DNA from: a virus
Reading direction: 5' to 3' (one strand)
DNA length: 30,517 nt
Virus record (IMG/VR): IMGVR_UViG_3300032282_004196
Span: 1-30,517 of that record
Both the position numbers and the translations under genes were made by a program. Shown piece by piece: positions 13,226 through 19,419 of this stretch. The notes beneath the pieces are model-generated. The model was not told where the DNA came from and searched no databases. It saw only the letters and a list, made by a program, of their open reading frames with translations. How positions within the stretch are numbered: position 1 is the stretch's first letter; every line of letters begins with the position of its first letter.

Positions 13226-13823
13226 CGTATCCTTCTTGTTCTAAATGTTCGGAATTAAAAATCTCTAAGCTGACTGGCTCTTTACTGATTATGGAATTAA
13301 TGTAAGCAATGCGAGTGGTTGACACCCCTAGTTTATCAGCAAGCTCTTTATCAGAAGGCTGGCGCTGGAGGGCTTGGCTGAGCACACGCTCGTTGTATTT
13401 GATTCTACGGATCTCTTCAGTAATGTTTACTGGCAATCGAATAATGTTTTTGGTATTGGCAACACCCCGATTGACATCGAAGTGTATGAATTTTTTGGCA
13501 TAGGAGGCAAACCGGATTCTACCCATCGGTTTCCAGGAACGAGCTGCGTTGAGCAAGGCCTCGTTGCCGAATGATAAAAGGTCTTCCATCGGCATATTGG
13601 AATGCGCCCAGTTCGGCATCTTTTTAATGACCGAGACTACAAAGCGAAGGTTGTGGGTTACTAGTTTATCGAGGGCTGCCTCATCACCTTGAGCGATCAG
13701 AATCCCCAGCTTTGCCTCTTCTTCAAGGGTTAGCGTGGGGATCTTGTACAACGACTGCATATAATCAGTCAACGCATTTTTGCGGTTTCTCAATGGGGGT
13801 TCTCCAATCGGATTGGGGGTCAC
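13218..13823 (-). CDS. Phage-encoded sigma-70-family factor lacking region 4
   Basis: 201 residues from a GTG start. Region 1.2 is DYMQSLYKIPTLTLEEEAKL through AQGDEAALDKLV (about 19-56); region 2 is HNLRFVVSVIKKMP...DLLSFGNEALLNAARSW..... RIRFASYAKKFIHFDVNRGV (57-121), including the helix that reads the -10 box; region 3 is VNITEEIRRIKYNERVLSQALQRQPSDKELADKLGVS (132-168). The chain ends after EPVSLEIFNSEHLEQEGYDD, where region 4, the -35 reader, would start. T4 gp55 also lacks a canonical region 4. It should bind host RNA polymerase core and redirect it, plausibly to the TTGCATAAGTAG sites, which resemble a long -10 element. Family assignment is firm; target promoters are inferred. Confidence 0.9.
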   Translation of the reverse strand: MTPNPIGEPPLRNRKNALTDYMQSLYKIPTLTLEEEAKLGILIAQGDEAALDKLVTHNLRFVVSVIKKMPNWAHSNMPMEDLLSFGNEALLNAARSWKPMGRIRFASYAKKFIHFDVNRGVANTKNIIRLPVNITEEIRRIKYNERVLSQALQRQPSDKELADKLGVSTTRIAYINSIISKEPVSLEIFNSEHLEQEGYDD

Positions 13824-13825
13824 CC

Positions 13826-13834
13826 ATTATAGCA
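13826..13834 (-). promoter_or_regulatory. Extended -10 host-type promoter candidate for the sigma gene
   Basis: TGCTATAAT, a perfect extended -10, ends 2 nt before the GTG of the sigma gene. The -35 position (TTTATT at 17 nt) is poor, as is tolerated for extended -10 promoters. Transcription would start almost at the GTG, making a leaderless mRNA, for which the absence of a ribosome binding site fits. It could be chance in the 3' end of the neighbouring gene. Confidence 0.4.
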
Positions 13835-14117
13835 TATTTCTTTTTAGAATAAAGTCTTTCTTTTCCATGTAACGCACATTGCCTTCGGAATCTTGGAAGT
13901 AAATCACCTTGTTTCCAAACCAATAACACCCATAAGATTTTTCATTCTTTTGGTTAGTAGCGTATGCCTCGGGTAAAGTTTTATTGTATCGGCAAGCGTT
14001 CTCAGTTAACATCGTCCACCCACCAATTGCATTGGGAGCATAGGCAAAGTAATCATCAGCGTGTGCTGGATGGAAAGAAGTTAGGATGAACGCAACACTT
14101 AGGGTTTTTAGAATCAT
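13827..14117 (-). CDS. Small exported protein with signal peptide (96 aa)
   Basis: Start at ATG 14117, an ATGA overlap; an ATG two codons upstream is possible. MILKTLSVAFILTSFHPAHA is a clear Sec signal peptide (basic residue, hydrophobic core, AHA-DD cleavage site near residue 20). The mature part is about 76 residues with two cysteines (in NACRY and YGCYWFG), able to form a disulphide in the periplasm. It is the only visible exported protein in the early region. Function unknown; roles in superinfection exclusion or envelope modification are guesses. Confidence 0.75.
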   Translation of the reverse strand: MILKTLSVAFILTSFHPAHADDYFAYAPNAIGGWTMLTENACRYNKTLPEAYATNQKNEKSYGCYWFGNKVIYFQDSEGNVRYMEKKDFILKRNML

Positions 14118-14401
14118 GTGCACTCTCGCTCGTTGATATGTTGGGCTACATCATACCAATAAGCTACCACTTTGTCACGCAACTCTTGGGGCGCGGTTAC
14201 TGGATCGATATCTTGGAGTTCTTCAGCGAGCCCCAACTGAGAGATTGCCTCTGCCCAGTTCGGTGCAAAAAATGGGTAGCATCTACCATCGGGTTTGAGA
14301 TCTGCCTCCACCCAGTAAGCAATCTCTTCTGCCCTTGAATCTTGCTCATCGTAGCCATCCTGAATTCCGGATTCTAGCCAATTGTCGTACATATTACCCA
14401 T
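14114..14401 (-). CDS. Acidic hypothetical protein (95 aa)
   Basis: MGNMYDNWLESGIQDGYDEQD... with WVEADLKPDGRCYPFFAPNWAEAISQLGLAEELQDIDPVTAPQELRDKVVAYW. Start ATG 14401 has AAGGAG seven nt upstream; it overlaps the gene before it by 8 nt. Acidic, tryptophan-rich. Family not recognised. Confidence 0.65.
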   Translation of the reverse strand: MGNMYDNWLESGIQDGYDEQDSRAEEIAYWVEADLKPDGRCYPFFAPNWAEAISQLGLAEELQDIDPVTAPQELRDKVVAYWYDVAQHINERECT

Positions 14402-14603
14402 TGTTCTGCTCCTTCATAAATTGTTCTGCCTCTTCCAAAGTAAATACATTACACCCATTACGGATATCCCACAAGCACTCATTGGTAGTCGTGTCGATTA
14501 CCTTATAACCCTCCTCCGATACTTGTTCTAATCGGTGTTTTGATTTGGGCTGCAGTAGGGTTGCAATAAAATGATCTGCGAATTGTTGTTGCCAGTTCAT
14601 CAT
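14394..14603 (-). CDS. Hypothetical protein (69 aa)
   Basis: MMNWQQQFADHFIATLLQPKSKHRLEQVSEEGYKVIDTTTNECLWDIRNGCNVFTLEEAEQFM. The start overlaps the preceding stop (ATGA) after GGAGTTAGT; either of two adjacent ATGs could be used. Two cysteines. Looks like a small alpha-beta domain. Function unknown. Confidence 0.6.
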   Translation of the reverse strand: MMNWQQQFADHFIATLLQPKSKHRLEQVSEEGYKVIDTTTNECLWDIRNGCNVFTLEEAEQFMKEQNNG

Positions 14604-14755
14604 ACTAACTCCACATCGTTAACAAACAAGTAACCCTTGATAAAACCAGTTACAAACAAAATGCGATCTTCGTCGGAAAAAGGTTTGTCCTCTTTTTCCT
14701 CCCAACTGTAGAAAATCTCATTACCTTTTTGCCAAAGAGTTGAATAGTCCATCAT
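14600..14755 (-). CDS. Hypothetical protein (51 aa)
   Basis: Start at ATG 14755, overlapping the stop upstream as ATGA after AGGAGAAAAGGC. MMDYSTLWQKGNEIFYSWEEK, then DRILFVTGFIKGYLFVND. The frame is open further upstream but that lies inside the preceding gene. Function unknown. Confidence 0.6.
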   Translation of the reverse strand: MMDYSTLWQKGNEIFYSWEEKEDKPFSDEDRILFVTGFIKGYLFVNDVELV

Positions 14756-15066
14756 GCCTTTTCTCCTAAGTGAATAGTTAATGTTACTGGGGTATCGTCT
14801 ACATTGTTTTCCAAAAGCCAAAGCACCATAGAGTCCACATCATCAAAGCGAATTTTGTGGTCGAGTGCCTGGTTTTGGTCGGGCTGCGGAAGGCTATCAG
14901 TTCCGCAAACAAGGCAAGTGTTACCCTCGTGCGGGGTTCTGTCTTCGCATGGGGTACAGTCACGCATCGAGTCAGCCTTGAGAATGCCAGCCTCGACTGC
15001 ATCATAGACTGCGTACTGCCCACCTTGGTTGTAAATCTCTACTGCCTTATCGTAATTACTCTTCAT
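14752..15066 (-). CDS. Conserved phage protein with CxxC pairs (104 aa)
   Basis: Start at ATG 15066 with GGAG seven nt upstream. NYDKAVEIYNQGGQYAVYDAVEAGILKADS is followed by DCTPCEDRTPHEGNTCLVCGTDS, two CxxC pairs about 12 residues apart that make a zinc-ribbon-like knuckle. The combination of a YDAV.AG helix and the CxxC...CLVCG motif recurs in phages. A protein- or nucleic-acid-binding role is likely but unproven. Confidence 0.7.
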   Translation of the reverse strand: MKSNYDKAVEIYNQGGQYAVYDAVEAGILKADSMRDCTPCEDRTPHEGNTCLVCGTDSLPQPDQNQALDHKIRFDDVDSMVLWLLENNVDDTPVTLTIHLGEKA

Positions 15067-15202
15067 CATTTTCTCCAATAAAATGTTTACACACCCGATT
15101 TAAAATTGCTACTGCCTCTGCATAATTGATTTCACCTTCATCATACTGAGTGTAAATATCAGTTACTGAGAAAAACAAATCATCAACATTGTTGGTAATC
15201 AT
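15056..15202 (-). CDS. Small acidic protein (48 aa)
   Basis: ATG 15202 with AAGGGGCAAGC upstream opens a 48-residue frame, MITNNVDDLFFSVTDIYTQYDEGEINYAEAVAILNRVCKHFIGENDEE. Coupled to the gene before it (ATGA) and overlapping the next by 11 nt. Amphipathic helices; function unknown. Confidence 0.6.
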   Translation of the reverse strand: MITNNVDDLFFSVTDIYTQYDEGEINYAEAVAILNRVCKHFIGENDEE

Positions 15203-15369
15203 GCTTGCCCCTTGTTTAGTCTTGAATACAGTTCGTTTACTTTACTACTCATCTCTTGATAAAACTCTTTCTTGGTATCGTAGCCTACATCTTTATAGGT
15301 GTGACCCAAAGCCAAATCATTAAAATCAAATAGCATCTCTGTTACTAGCTCTTCTACATATTTGTTCAT
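15199..15369 (-). CDS. Small acidic protein (56 aa)
   Basis: ATG 15369 after AAGGACACAAT, ATGA overlap on both sides. MNKYVEELVTEMLFDFNDLALGHTYKDVGYDTKKEFYQEMSSKVNELYSRL: helical, charged. Its general size and composition resemble the 48-residue neighbour. Function unknown. Confidence 0.6.
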   Translation of the reverse strand: MNKYVEELVTEMLFDFNDLALGHTYKDVGYDTKKEFYQEMSSKVNELYSRLNKGQA

Positions 15370-15578
15370 ATTGTGTCCTTATCTCTATAGGGAATGTTTA
15401 ATTGGTACTCGACTACATATACATCGTCCTTGTACCACCAGTTAGGCTCGCACTTGTATTCTTTACCATGATCCCGCAAACCCTTGATGAGGGTTGCCTT
15501 TGCTTTTTCGGGGTCATCGCTAAATGCCTCGAATGAGAAATTGCGACTGTCATAAAACGCTCCGAAGATTGCTTTCAT
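15366..15578 (-). CDS. Conserved phage protein (70 aa)
   Basis: IFGAFYDSRNFSFEAFSDDPEKAKATLIKGLRDHGKEY and NWWYKDDVYVVEYQLNIPYRDKD follow a pattern (FGAF....FSFEA....P.KA...LIKGLR.H...Y....NW......V...... PYRD) known in short phage proteins. It is a small alpha-beta fold. Function unknown. Confidence 0.7.
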   Translation of the reverse strand: MKAIFGAFYDSRNFSFEAFSDDPEKAKATLIKGLRDHGKEYKCEPNWWYKDDVYVVEYQLNIPYRDKDTI

Positions 15579-15748
15579 AATTTCACCTTAATGATTTCTA
15601 AATGTTCAGTCACAAATTTGCCCATCTCTTCACCATACTCGATGCCATGATCTGAGGCACATTGTTTTAGTGCTGATGTGGGTTCAATATCAAAACGCAA
15701 CATCATGTAAAGTGCATCCTCAAAAGCTTGTTCGTATTTATTAGTCAT
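15575..15748 (-). CDS. Hypothetical protein (57 aa)
   Basis: Start placed at ATG 15748 (MTNKYEQAFEDALYMMLRFDIEPTSALKQCASDHGIEYGEEMGKFV), seven nt after GGAG; an ATG one codon upstream is equally reachable. Overlaps the previous gene by 8 nt. Function unknown. Confidence 0.6.
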   Translation of the reverse strand: MTNKYEQAFEDALYMMLRFDIEPTSALKQCASDHGIEYGEEMGKFVTEHLEIIKVKL

Positions 15749-15923
15749 CATCAAACTCCACATCAAACCATGCAATCTTTACATCGTTGTCGTTGTACAC
15801 AACACCATATGCATCACCACCCAAAATACGAGTTTGGATTTGTTTCATTATGTTGAAAAAATAAATCTGTTTATTGTTGTCAAATAAATCATCATCTGCC
15901 AACATCTCGATCATCATTTTCAT
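15741..15923 (-). CDS. Hypothetical acidic protein (60 aa)
   Basis: ATG 15923 overlaps the upstream stop (ATGA). MKMMIEMLADDDLFDNNKQIYFFNIMKQIQTRILGGDAYGVVYNDNDVKIAWFDVEFDDD; the end is a beta strand and an acidic tail. Function unknown. Confidence 0.6.
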   Translation of the reverse strand: MKMMIEMLADDDLFDNNKQIYFFNIMKQIQTRILGGDAYGVVYNDNDVKIAWFDVEFDDD

Positions 15924-16117
15924 TCTGTTTTCTCCACATAGGTTTCACAGATACCAAAATCAAACATACGCATGATGATGGCATTCGTACAATCCAATCC
16001 CAAGTAACACGCATTGTTCAATCCCATTTTGACATCGGTGCGTGTCAATGCTGGGTTCTCAAGTAAATACTCATCGATGTAAAAATCATCAATGTCCACT
16101 ACTAAATTAAATTTCAT
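15920..16117 (-). CDS. Hypothetical protein (65 aa), first gene after a repeat-bearing gap
   Basis: Start at ATG 16117 with a strong GGGAGGTAGT site. MKFNLVVDIDDFYIDEYLLENPALTRTDVKMGLNNACYLGLDCTNAIIMRMF. The 90-nt gap upstream contains repeat R1, so this gene may head a transcript. Function unknown. Confidence 0.65.
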   Translation of the reverse strand: MKFNLVVDIDDFYIDEYLLENPALTRTDVKMGLNNACYLGLDCTNAIIMRMFDFGICETYVEKTE

Positions 16118-16195
16118 ACTACCTCCCTTGTAAAAGTTCAATCGTACTGGTACTACAACAAAAGTACATAGGTAGTTACCCTAGGTCGTGGCCCC

Positions 16196-16213
16196 AGGGT
16201 AAACCCCTATTGA
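16196..16213 (-). repeat. Short palindromic repeat R1
   Basis: TCAATAGGGGTTTACCCT on the minus strand, in opposite orientation to the other clear copies. It overlaps the last codons and TAG stop of the gene at 16207-16380. Confidence 0.75.
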
Positions 16214-16380
16214 CTCTTATAAAAATGTCTTTCGGCATTTCTCCATCCCGATACAAAATCAATACAACTGGCTTTTAAATCGGAAGAAAAAAGTTGCTGC
16301 CCATCGAGAGTCACAATAAATCCTCCACGATGATCAGTTCGAGGTTCGATAATGAGGTGTGCCATATCAGCGATATTCAT
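16207..16380 (-). CDS. Hypothetical protein (57 aa)
   Basis: ATG 16380 overlaps the upstream stop (ATGA). MNIADMAHLIIEPRTDHRGGFIVTLDGQQLFSSDLKASCIDFVSGWRNAERHF: looks like a beta-beta-alpha unit, similar in composition to short DUF-type phage proteins. Its stop lies in repeat R1. Confidence 0.6.
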   Translation of the reverse strand: MNIADMAHLIIEPRTDHRGGFIVTLDGQQLFSSDLKASCIDFVSGWRNAERHFYKSQ

Positions 16381-16577
16381 ACTTCTACCTCCGCTACTCG
16401 CCAATCGTGGGCATCGTAGTCAATCATAAAACCCTCTTCGACTGCCAATGCCATCGACTCGATGTGATCTTGCAATTCAAGTTCTGCCTCTTCCTTGCTA
16501 TCGTACAAGGTTGGAATATCTTCGGGGCATTCCCACCCTTCATTAAAAAACAATGCTTGGATTTGCCATTTTTTCAT
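16377..16577 (-). CDS. Conserved-looking phage protein (66 aa)
   Basis: Start ATG 16577 (ATGA overlap, GGAGGATAGC). MKKWQIQALFFNEGWECPEDIPTLYDSKEEAELELQDHI...EEGFMIDYDAHDWRVAEVEV: the beta strand - turn - helix - beta strand layout with a final WRVAEV strand is common among small phage proteins. Function unknown. Confidence 0.65.
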   Translation of the reverse strand: MKKWQIQALFFNEGWECPEDIPTLYDSKEEAELELQDHIESMALAVEEGFMIDYDAHDWRVAEVEV

Positions 16578-16774
16578 GCTATCCTCCGCACCCAATGCTC
16601 ACCGCTTTCATTAAATTCTGCACGATCGCCCACCTCAAGCATATCGACAATGTGAATTTCTTCGTCACCATACCCACGCAATTCATTAAAAAATTCTAAA
16701 TCGTAATAAGCAAGGGTTGACTTTTTATCTGCATGGCGATATCCATCACCCCAAAAGCATTCAAACTGTTTCAT
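16574..16774 (-). CDS. Conserved phage protein (66 aa)
   Basis: MKQFECFWGDGYRHADKKSTLAYYDLEFFNELRGYGDEEIHIVDMLEVGDRAEF: the start (FECFWGDG..HADKKSTL.YY...FFNE..GY...DI..I..L..G) is a pattern I recognise from several other phages. Function unknown. Confidence 0.7.
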   Translation of the reverse strand: MKQFECFWGDGYRHADKKSTLAYYDLEFFNELRGYGDEEIHIVDMLEVGDRAEFNESGEHWVRRIA

Positions 16775-16934
16775 CGCTCAATACCTCCATTGTTTCGGTG
16801 ATTAGTTTTCTATTGTGGTTTCTAAAACAATGCTTTAATACTTCCACCATTAAGTTATTTTGCAATGCCTTAAGATAATCATCTGATACTTCGACATACA
16901 TCGATATATCAATTTTTACTTTATTTTTTGCCAT
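16761..16934 (-). CDS. Hypothetical protein (57 aa)
   Basis: ATG 16934 with GGGAG seven nt upstream opens a 57-residue frame, MAKNKVKIDISMYVEVSDDYLKALQNNLMVEVLKHCFRNHNRKLITETMEVL. It overlaps the next gene by 14 nt. Two beta strands and a helix; function unknown. Confidence 0.6.
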   Translation of the reverse strand: MAKNKVKIDISMYVEVSDDYLKALQNNLMVEVLKHCFRNHNRKLITETMEVLSDETV

Positions 16935-16954
16935 CTCAACTCCCTAATTTTGTG

Positions 16955-16997
16955 TGATCAATATTGATCCAGTAAAGCACTCTCAGAATGCTTTACT
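16955..16997. other. Intergenic hairpin and adjacent palindrome
   Basis: AGTAAAGCA (16971-16979) pairs with TGCTTTACT (16989-16997), a 9-bp stem with a 9-nt loop. Next to it is the palindrome GATCAATATTGATC (about 16956-16969). No T-run follows on either strand, so this may be a processing or operator site rather than a terminator. Confidence 0.5.
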
Positions 16998-17005
16998 AGG
17001 CAACA

Positions 17006-17455
17006 TTACACAAGTTCGTACTTACCCTTACCGAAGGTTTTATCTAAATGTGCAACTGCTAAATCCATATCGTGGGTTTTAATGGTGCGGAATGAATCCT
17101 CACTATCGTCTGTCAATCGAAACAAAATGCCCTTTTTACGATGTTTAGACATCTCATACTCTTCCAACAAAATACCAATGGCGGTATCAGTATCGTGATC
17201 AAAAAATTCTGATCCATTGATTGCACCCCAAGATGATTTCCATTGCCCTAATGATTTGACATAGTCATCCCATATGGTTTTGAATGGTGACTCTTTCCAA
17301 TTTGAGTCTGAGTCGGCAAAGGTCATATCAATACATCCACCATTGCCATCGTTATGCACCCATGCAAACTTTTTATTGTTGAGATAGAGATTGAATTGAT
17401 ATCCACCTCCGTCTTCAGTTTGCCAATGTTTAAAAGCTTTAATTTGAAAATTCAT
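17006..17455 (-). CDS. Hypothetical protein (149 aa)
   Basis: Start at ATG 17455, an ATGA overlap; the frame is open 8 codons upstream inside the neighbour. MNFQIKAFKHWQTEDGGGYQFNLYLNNKKFAWVHNDGNGGCIDMTFADSDSNW... DTDTAIGILLEEYEMSKHRKKGILFRL. Similar in layout to short phage proteins with a beta-rich domain and a K-rich strand. No family name known to me. It ends in front of a hairpin. Confidence 0.65.
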   Translation of the reverse strand: MNFQIKAFKHWQTEDGGGYQFNLYLNNKKFAWVHNDGNGGCIDMTFADSDSNWKESPFKTIWDDYVKSLGQWKSSWGAINGSEFFDHDTDTAIGILLEEYEMSKHRKKGILFRLTDDSEDSFRTIKTHDMDLAVAHLDKTFGKGKYELV

Positions 17456-17745
17456 GCTATCTCCCAAGTGTTTATCCAAATACGATTTGCATCACAAAAA
17501 TCATAGAGTTCAGACAACAATATGTCGATCTCTTCCACATTATCGCAATACTTTAAATTGTCGATAGTGTCCTCTGTGGAATAATCATCCTCAAACATAT
17601 CGGGATGAGCATCCATAAATTTTGAAAACTTCTGATAAATATCCATTGCAATTTTTTGGATGGGTTCATCGGTTACGATTTGACCCCCATCGTCAAATTT
17701 GCTAAAGATATCTGACAGATCAATTTGATATTTCCAATTTGCCAT
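17452..17745 (-). CDS. Conserved-looking acidic phage protein (97 aa)
   Basis: MANWKYQIDLSDIFSKFDD... ends NVEEIDILLSELYDFCDANRIWINTWEIA. The W.Y.IDL.DI start and the final LYD..D..R.WI segment recall short phage proteins that begin WKH.V.L.D and end D..W...YDWAD..R.WI. Acidic, helical. Ribosome binding site GGAGGATTGAATT. A terminator and repeat R2 lie just upstream, so this gene may head an operon. Confidence 0.65.
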   Translation of the reverse strand: MANWKYQIDLSDIFSKFDDGGQIVTDEPIQKIAMDIYQKFSKFMDAHPDMFEDDYSTEDTIDNLKYCDNVEEIDILLSELYDFCDANRIWINTWEIA

Positions 17746-17787
17746 AATTCAATCCTCCATTGTTTAAATTAAACTACTGACTCCAAC

Positions 17788-17813
17788 AAAAACCACTCTA
17801 TAGAATGGTTTTT
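17788..17813 (-). terminator. Terminator hairpin after the 57-aa gene
   Basis: AAAAACCA (17788-17795) pairs with TGGTTTTT (17806-17813) with a 10-nt loop; on the minus strand the arm ends in TTTTTG. It lies 36 nt after the stop at 17849. The stem is weak in GC. Confidence 0.6.
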
Positions 17814-17819
17814 AGTAGG

Positions 17820-17837
17820 TCAATAGGGGTTTACCCT
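17820..17837 (+). repeat. Short palindromic repeat R2
   Basis: TCAATAGGGGTTTACCCT, perfect consensus, between two minus-strand genes. On the minus strand it reads AGGGTAAACCCCTATTGA followed by CC, which supplies a TTGACC box upstream of the gene at 17745. Confidence 0.8.
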
Positions 17838-17848
17838 AGTTAGGCTGC

Positions 17849-18022
17849 CTAGGGGTTGATCAATCCCTCTTCCAATAATTGGTTGAGGGTTCGACCAAAA
17901 AACCCTTGTAACCCATAACCTATGCGAGTGTCATGCAAGTATTGCCATGCCTCTAATACTTGCTCTTCTGAGTCGCATTCAATAAAACCCTCTGCAATCC
18001 CTACTGCTTGAAAATTATCCAT
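17849..18022 (-). CDS. Conserved small phage protein (57 aa)
   Basis: ATG 18022 opens MDNFQAVGIAEGFIECDSEEQVLEAWQYLHDTRIGYGLQGFFGRTLNQLLEEGLINP. The pattern AEGF(I)E......EAWQ.L.DTG....LQG.FGR....L...G.I is familiar from many phages. Function unknown. It ends at repeat R2 and the terminator. Spacing of 2 nt from the gene upstream indicates one transcript. Confidence 0.75.
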   Translation of the reverse strand: MDNFQAVGIAEGFIECDSEEQVLEAWQYLHDTRIGYGLQGFFGRTLNQLLEEGLINP

Positions 18023-18024
18023 AA

Positions 18025-18264
18025 TTAATTACCCTTCAATAAGTTTTTTAATTCAAGTTTTAATACTTTGGCATCATTGCCTCTAAAAGTGCTGGCATTA
18101 GCTAAAAAATACATAATGACATTTTTTGCATCATCATAAATATAAGTGTCATTAATGTTATCTAGATATTCCATTGCATCTAAATAGGGTTTTGCTCCGA
18201 AATATGGTTTAATCCATACCTTTTTAATATCTCTCGCAATGCTTGAGATTGATCTATTTTCCAT
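18025..18264 (-). CDS. Conserved small phage protein (79 aa)
   Basis: Start at ATG 18264, preceded by CGGGAGAATAAACTA. MENRSISSIARDIKKVWIKPYFGAKPYLDAMEYLDNINDTYIYDDAKNVIMYFLANASTFRGNDAKVLKLELKNLLK: the SI..IAR.I...W...YFGA.PYL.AM..L......Y..D.AK....YFL.NA...RG..A...K.ELK pattern is a recurrent one in phages of Gram-negative bacteria. Function unknown. First gene downstream of repeats R3 and R4. Confidence 0.75.
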   Translation of the reverse strand: MENRSISSIARDIKKVWIKPYFGAKPYLDAMEYLDNINDTYIYDDAKNVIMYFLANASTFRGNDAKVLKLELKNLLKGN

Positions 18265-18331
18265 TAGTTTATTCTCCCGTAATATAGGCACAATTGCCCT
18301 ATATCTATCTTATCGGAATGGTATAAAATTG

Positions 18332-18353
18332 ATATTAGGGGTTTCCCTAATAT
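18332..18353. repeat. Short palindromic repeat R3 (long-arm form)
   Basis: ATATTAGGG - GTTT - CCCTAATAT: 9-bp perfect arms with a 4-nt centre, the strongest palindrome of the family. Confidence 0.7.
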
Positions 18354-18370
18354 GACCCAAAATGCAAACC

Positions 18371-18384
18371 TAGGGTTTACCCTA
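18371..18384. repeat. Short palindromic repeat R4
   Basis: TAGGG-TTTA-CCCTA, 5-bp perfect arms, 13 nt before the left 107-bp direct repeat. Confidence 0.7.
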
Positions 18385-18396
18385 ATATATGCCTAG

Positions 18397-18503
18397 AATC
18401 GATTTAACGGGGTTTTGGCGGGTTTTTTAGGTTTAGCTCACAAGTGCATTAGCACCTAGTCAATCGTTCAATCTGAGCGGTTTTGATCGTTAGGGTTTAC
18501 CCT
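18397..18503 (+). repeat. 107-bp imperfect direct repeat, left copy
   Basis: It aligns without gaps to 19470-19576. Shared blocks: AATCGATTTAA.GGGGTTTT, GGCGGGTTTT, GCATTAGC at offset 50, then TGAGCGG..., GATCGTTAGGGTTTACCCT. The last block is repeat R5. The 415-nt gap 18265-18679 has no gene; it contains R3-R7, this repeat, a 10-bp-arm palindrome at 18510-18530 (ATTGCTTAAA / TTTAAGCAAT) and a terminator. Confidence 0.8.
18491..18503 (+). repeat. Short palindromic repeat R5
   Basis: TAGGG-TTTA-CCCT at the end of the left 107-bp repeat, in the context GATCGTTAGGGTTTACCCT, the same as R9. Confidence 0.7.
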
Positions 18504-18539
18504 TACCGGATTGCTTAAAATTTAAGCAATTCGATTGTG

Positions 18540-18557
18540 TCAATAGGGGTTTACCCT
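18540..18557 (+). repeat. Short palindromic repeat R6
   Basis: TCAATAGGGGTTTACCCT, perfect consensus. On the minus strand it runs into TTGACA, a perfect -35 box, but no good -10 follows at 16-18 nt. Confidence 0.8.
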
Positions 18558-18590
18558 TAGGCCCGATTGATCATAAAATTTTGGATTTGA

Positions 18591-18607
18591 CAATAGGGGT
18601 TTACCCT
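18591..18607 (+). repeat. Short palindromic repeat R7
   Basis: CAATAGGGGTTTACCCT, preceded by A in place of T. Confidence 0.8.
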
Positions 18608-18631
18608 GGGTTGTGGCTGCCACGCAACAAT

Positions 18632-18660
18632 CAATAAAAAACCCGCCTATTGGCGGGTTA
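18632..18660 (-). terminator. Strong terminator after the GP88-like gene
   Basis: AACCCGCC (18640-18647) pairs with GGCGGGTT (18652-18659) around TATT; the minus strand continues TTTTTTATTG. It follows the stop at 18680 by about 20 nt, so the GP88-like gene is a single-gene transcript. Confidence 0.9.
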
Positions 18661-18679
18661 CTTGTGATAGTAGATTGAT

Positions 18680-19327
18680 CTAGTGATATTTATAGGATAC
18701 ATTAGGGATTGATTTATCCCAACAATTGCGACAATCTAAGCATTTTCCGCCTTGTTTATAACTAGGGCATTCTGTACCCATTGCATTATTAGCTAGATGT
18801 ACTGTAGATGTATGCTCGAATTTTGGGGGTTTACTATCCCGTTTTGTTGCGGATACTCTCACAATCAAATTATTAGGGAATGCTCCAAAATTATCTAAAT
18901 ATTGTTTTACTAGGTTACTCTCTTTTGTTGGTATCCAAAATTGAGTATTAGGGCAATTATCCGCAACGCTCACAATATTAAGTAAGTGCTGGAATGACTG
19001 GATATCTCCACTATCATGCCACCTAAAATATTGCATTGCTTGTTTATTAATAATAAAAGACATTGCCTCCACCCATTGCGGGTTAGTTAAGCTTTGATAT
19101 CTCCGCTCATGAGCAATATCTATAGTTTTAGCATAGCGGATATAATTGCCTTTTAATGCATAGCAATTGTGGCAAACTGTACCCTCTATTTTGGCAAGCT
19201 TTGATCCAGTATTGCAACGCTTTGCACTTATTGAATAGCTAGAACATGGCATTTTACTAGGTGCTGATAACCCGCCAATAATATCCATTGCTTGTTTAAT
19301 GGTTTTAATTAATTGCTTTTGTTGCAT
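18680..19327 (-). CDS. GP88-like cysteine-rich phage protein (215 aa)
   Basis: Cysteines fall in recognisable pairs: KMPCSSYSISAKRCNTGSKL, EGTVCHNCYALKGNY, and C-terminal TECPSYKQGGKCLDCRNCW. Between them come QWVEAMSFII, YFRWHDSGDIQS, PNTQFWIPTKES and PNNLIVRVSAT. These segments match the GP88-like phage family (named from a mycobacteriophage gene product). CxxCYA and the FRWHDSGD motif are its hallmarks; the cysteines may bind metal or an Fe-S cluster, which is inference. It is a monocistronic gene in the middle of repeat-rich noncoding DNA, with its own GGAGG site and terminator, and flanked by the 107-bp direct repeats. TTGCAA - 17 nt - TATTAG upstream could be its promoter, adjacent to repeat R8. 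Confidence 0.75.
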   Translation of the reverse strand: MQQKQLIKTIKQAMDIIGGLSAPSKMPCSSYSISAKRCNTGSKLAKIEGTVCHNCYALKGNYIRYAKTIDIAHERRYQSLTNPQWVEAMSFIINKQAMQYFRWHDSGDIQSFQHLLNIVSVADNCPNTQFWIPTKESNLVKQYLDNFGAFPNNLIVRVSATKRDSKPPKFEHTSTVHLANNAMGTECPSYKQGGKCLDCRNCWDKSIPNVSYKYH

Positions 19328-19404
19328 AAATCCTCCGATAGTTAGTTAATTAGGATAATGCTTACCTAATACTCTATATTTTAGACACTTGCAACAATAT
19401 CTAT

Positions 19405-19419
19405 ATAGGTGTTTACCCT
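19405..19419. repeat. Short palindromic repeat R8
   Basis: ATAGGTGTTTACCCT, one arm mismatched, upstream of the GP88-like gene's putative promoter. Confidence 0.6.

Noticed and set aside
18510-18530. Terminator at the ATTGCTTAAA/TTTAAGCAAT palindrome
   Set aside because: Almost no loop, AT-only lower stem and no T-run after it; more likely a protein site or chance.
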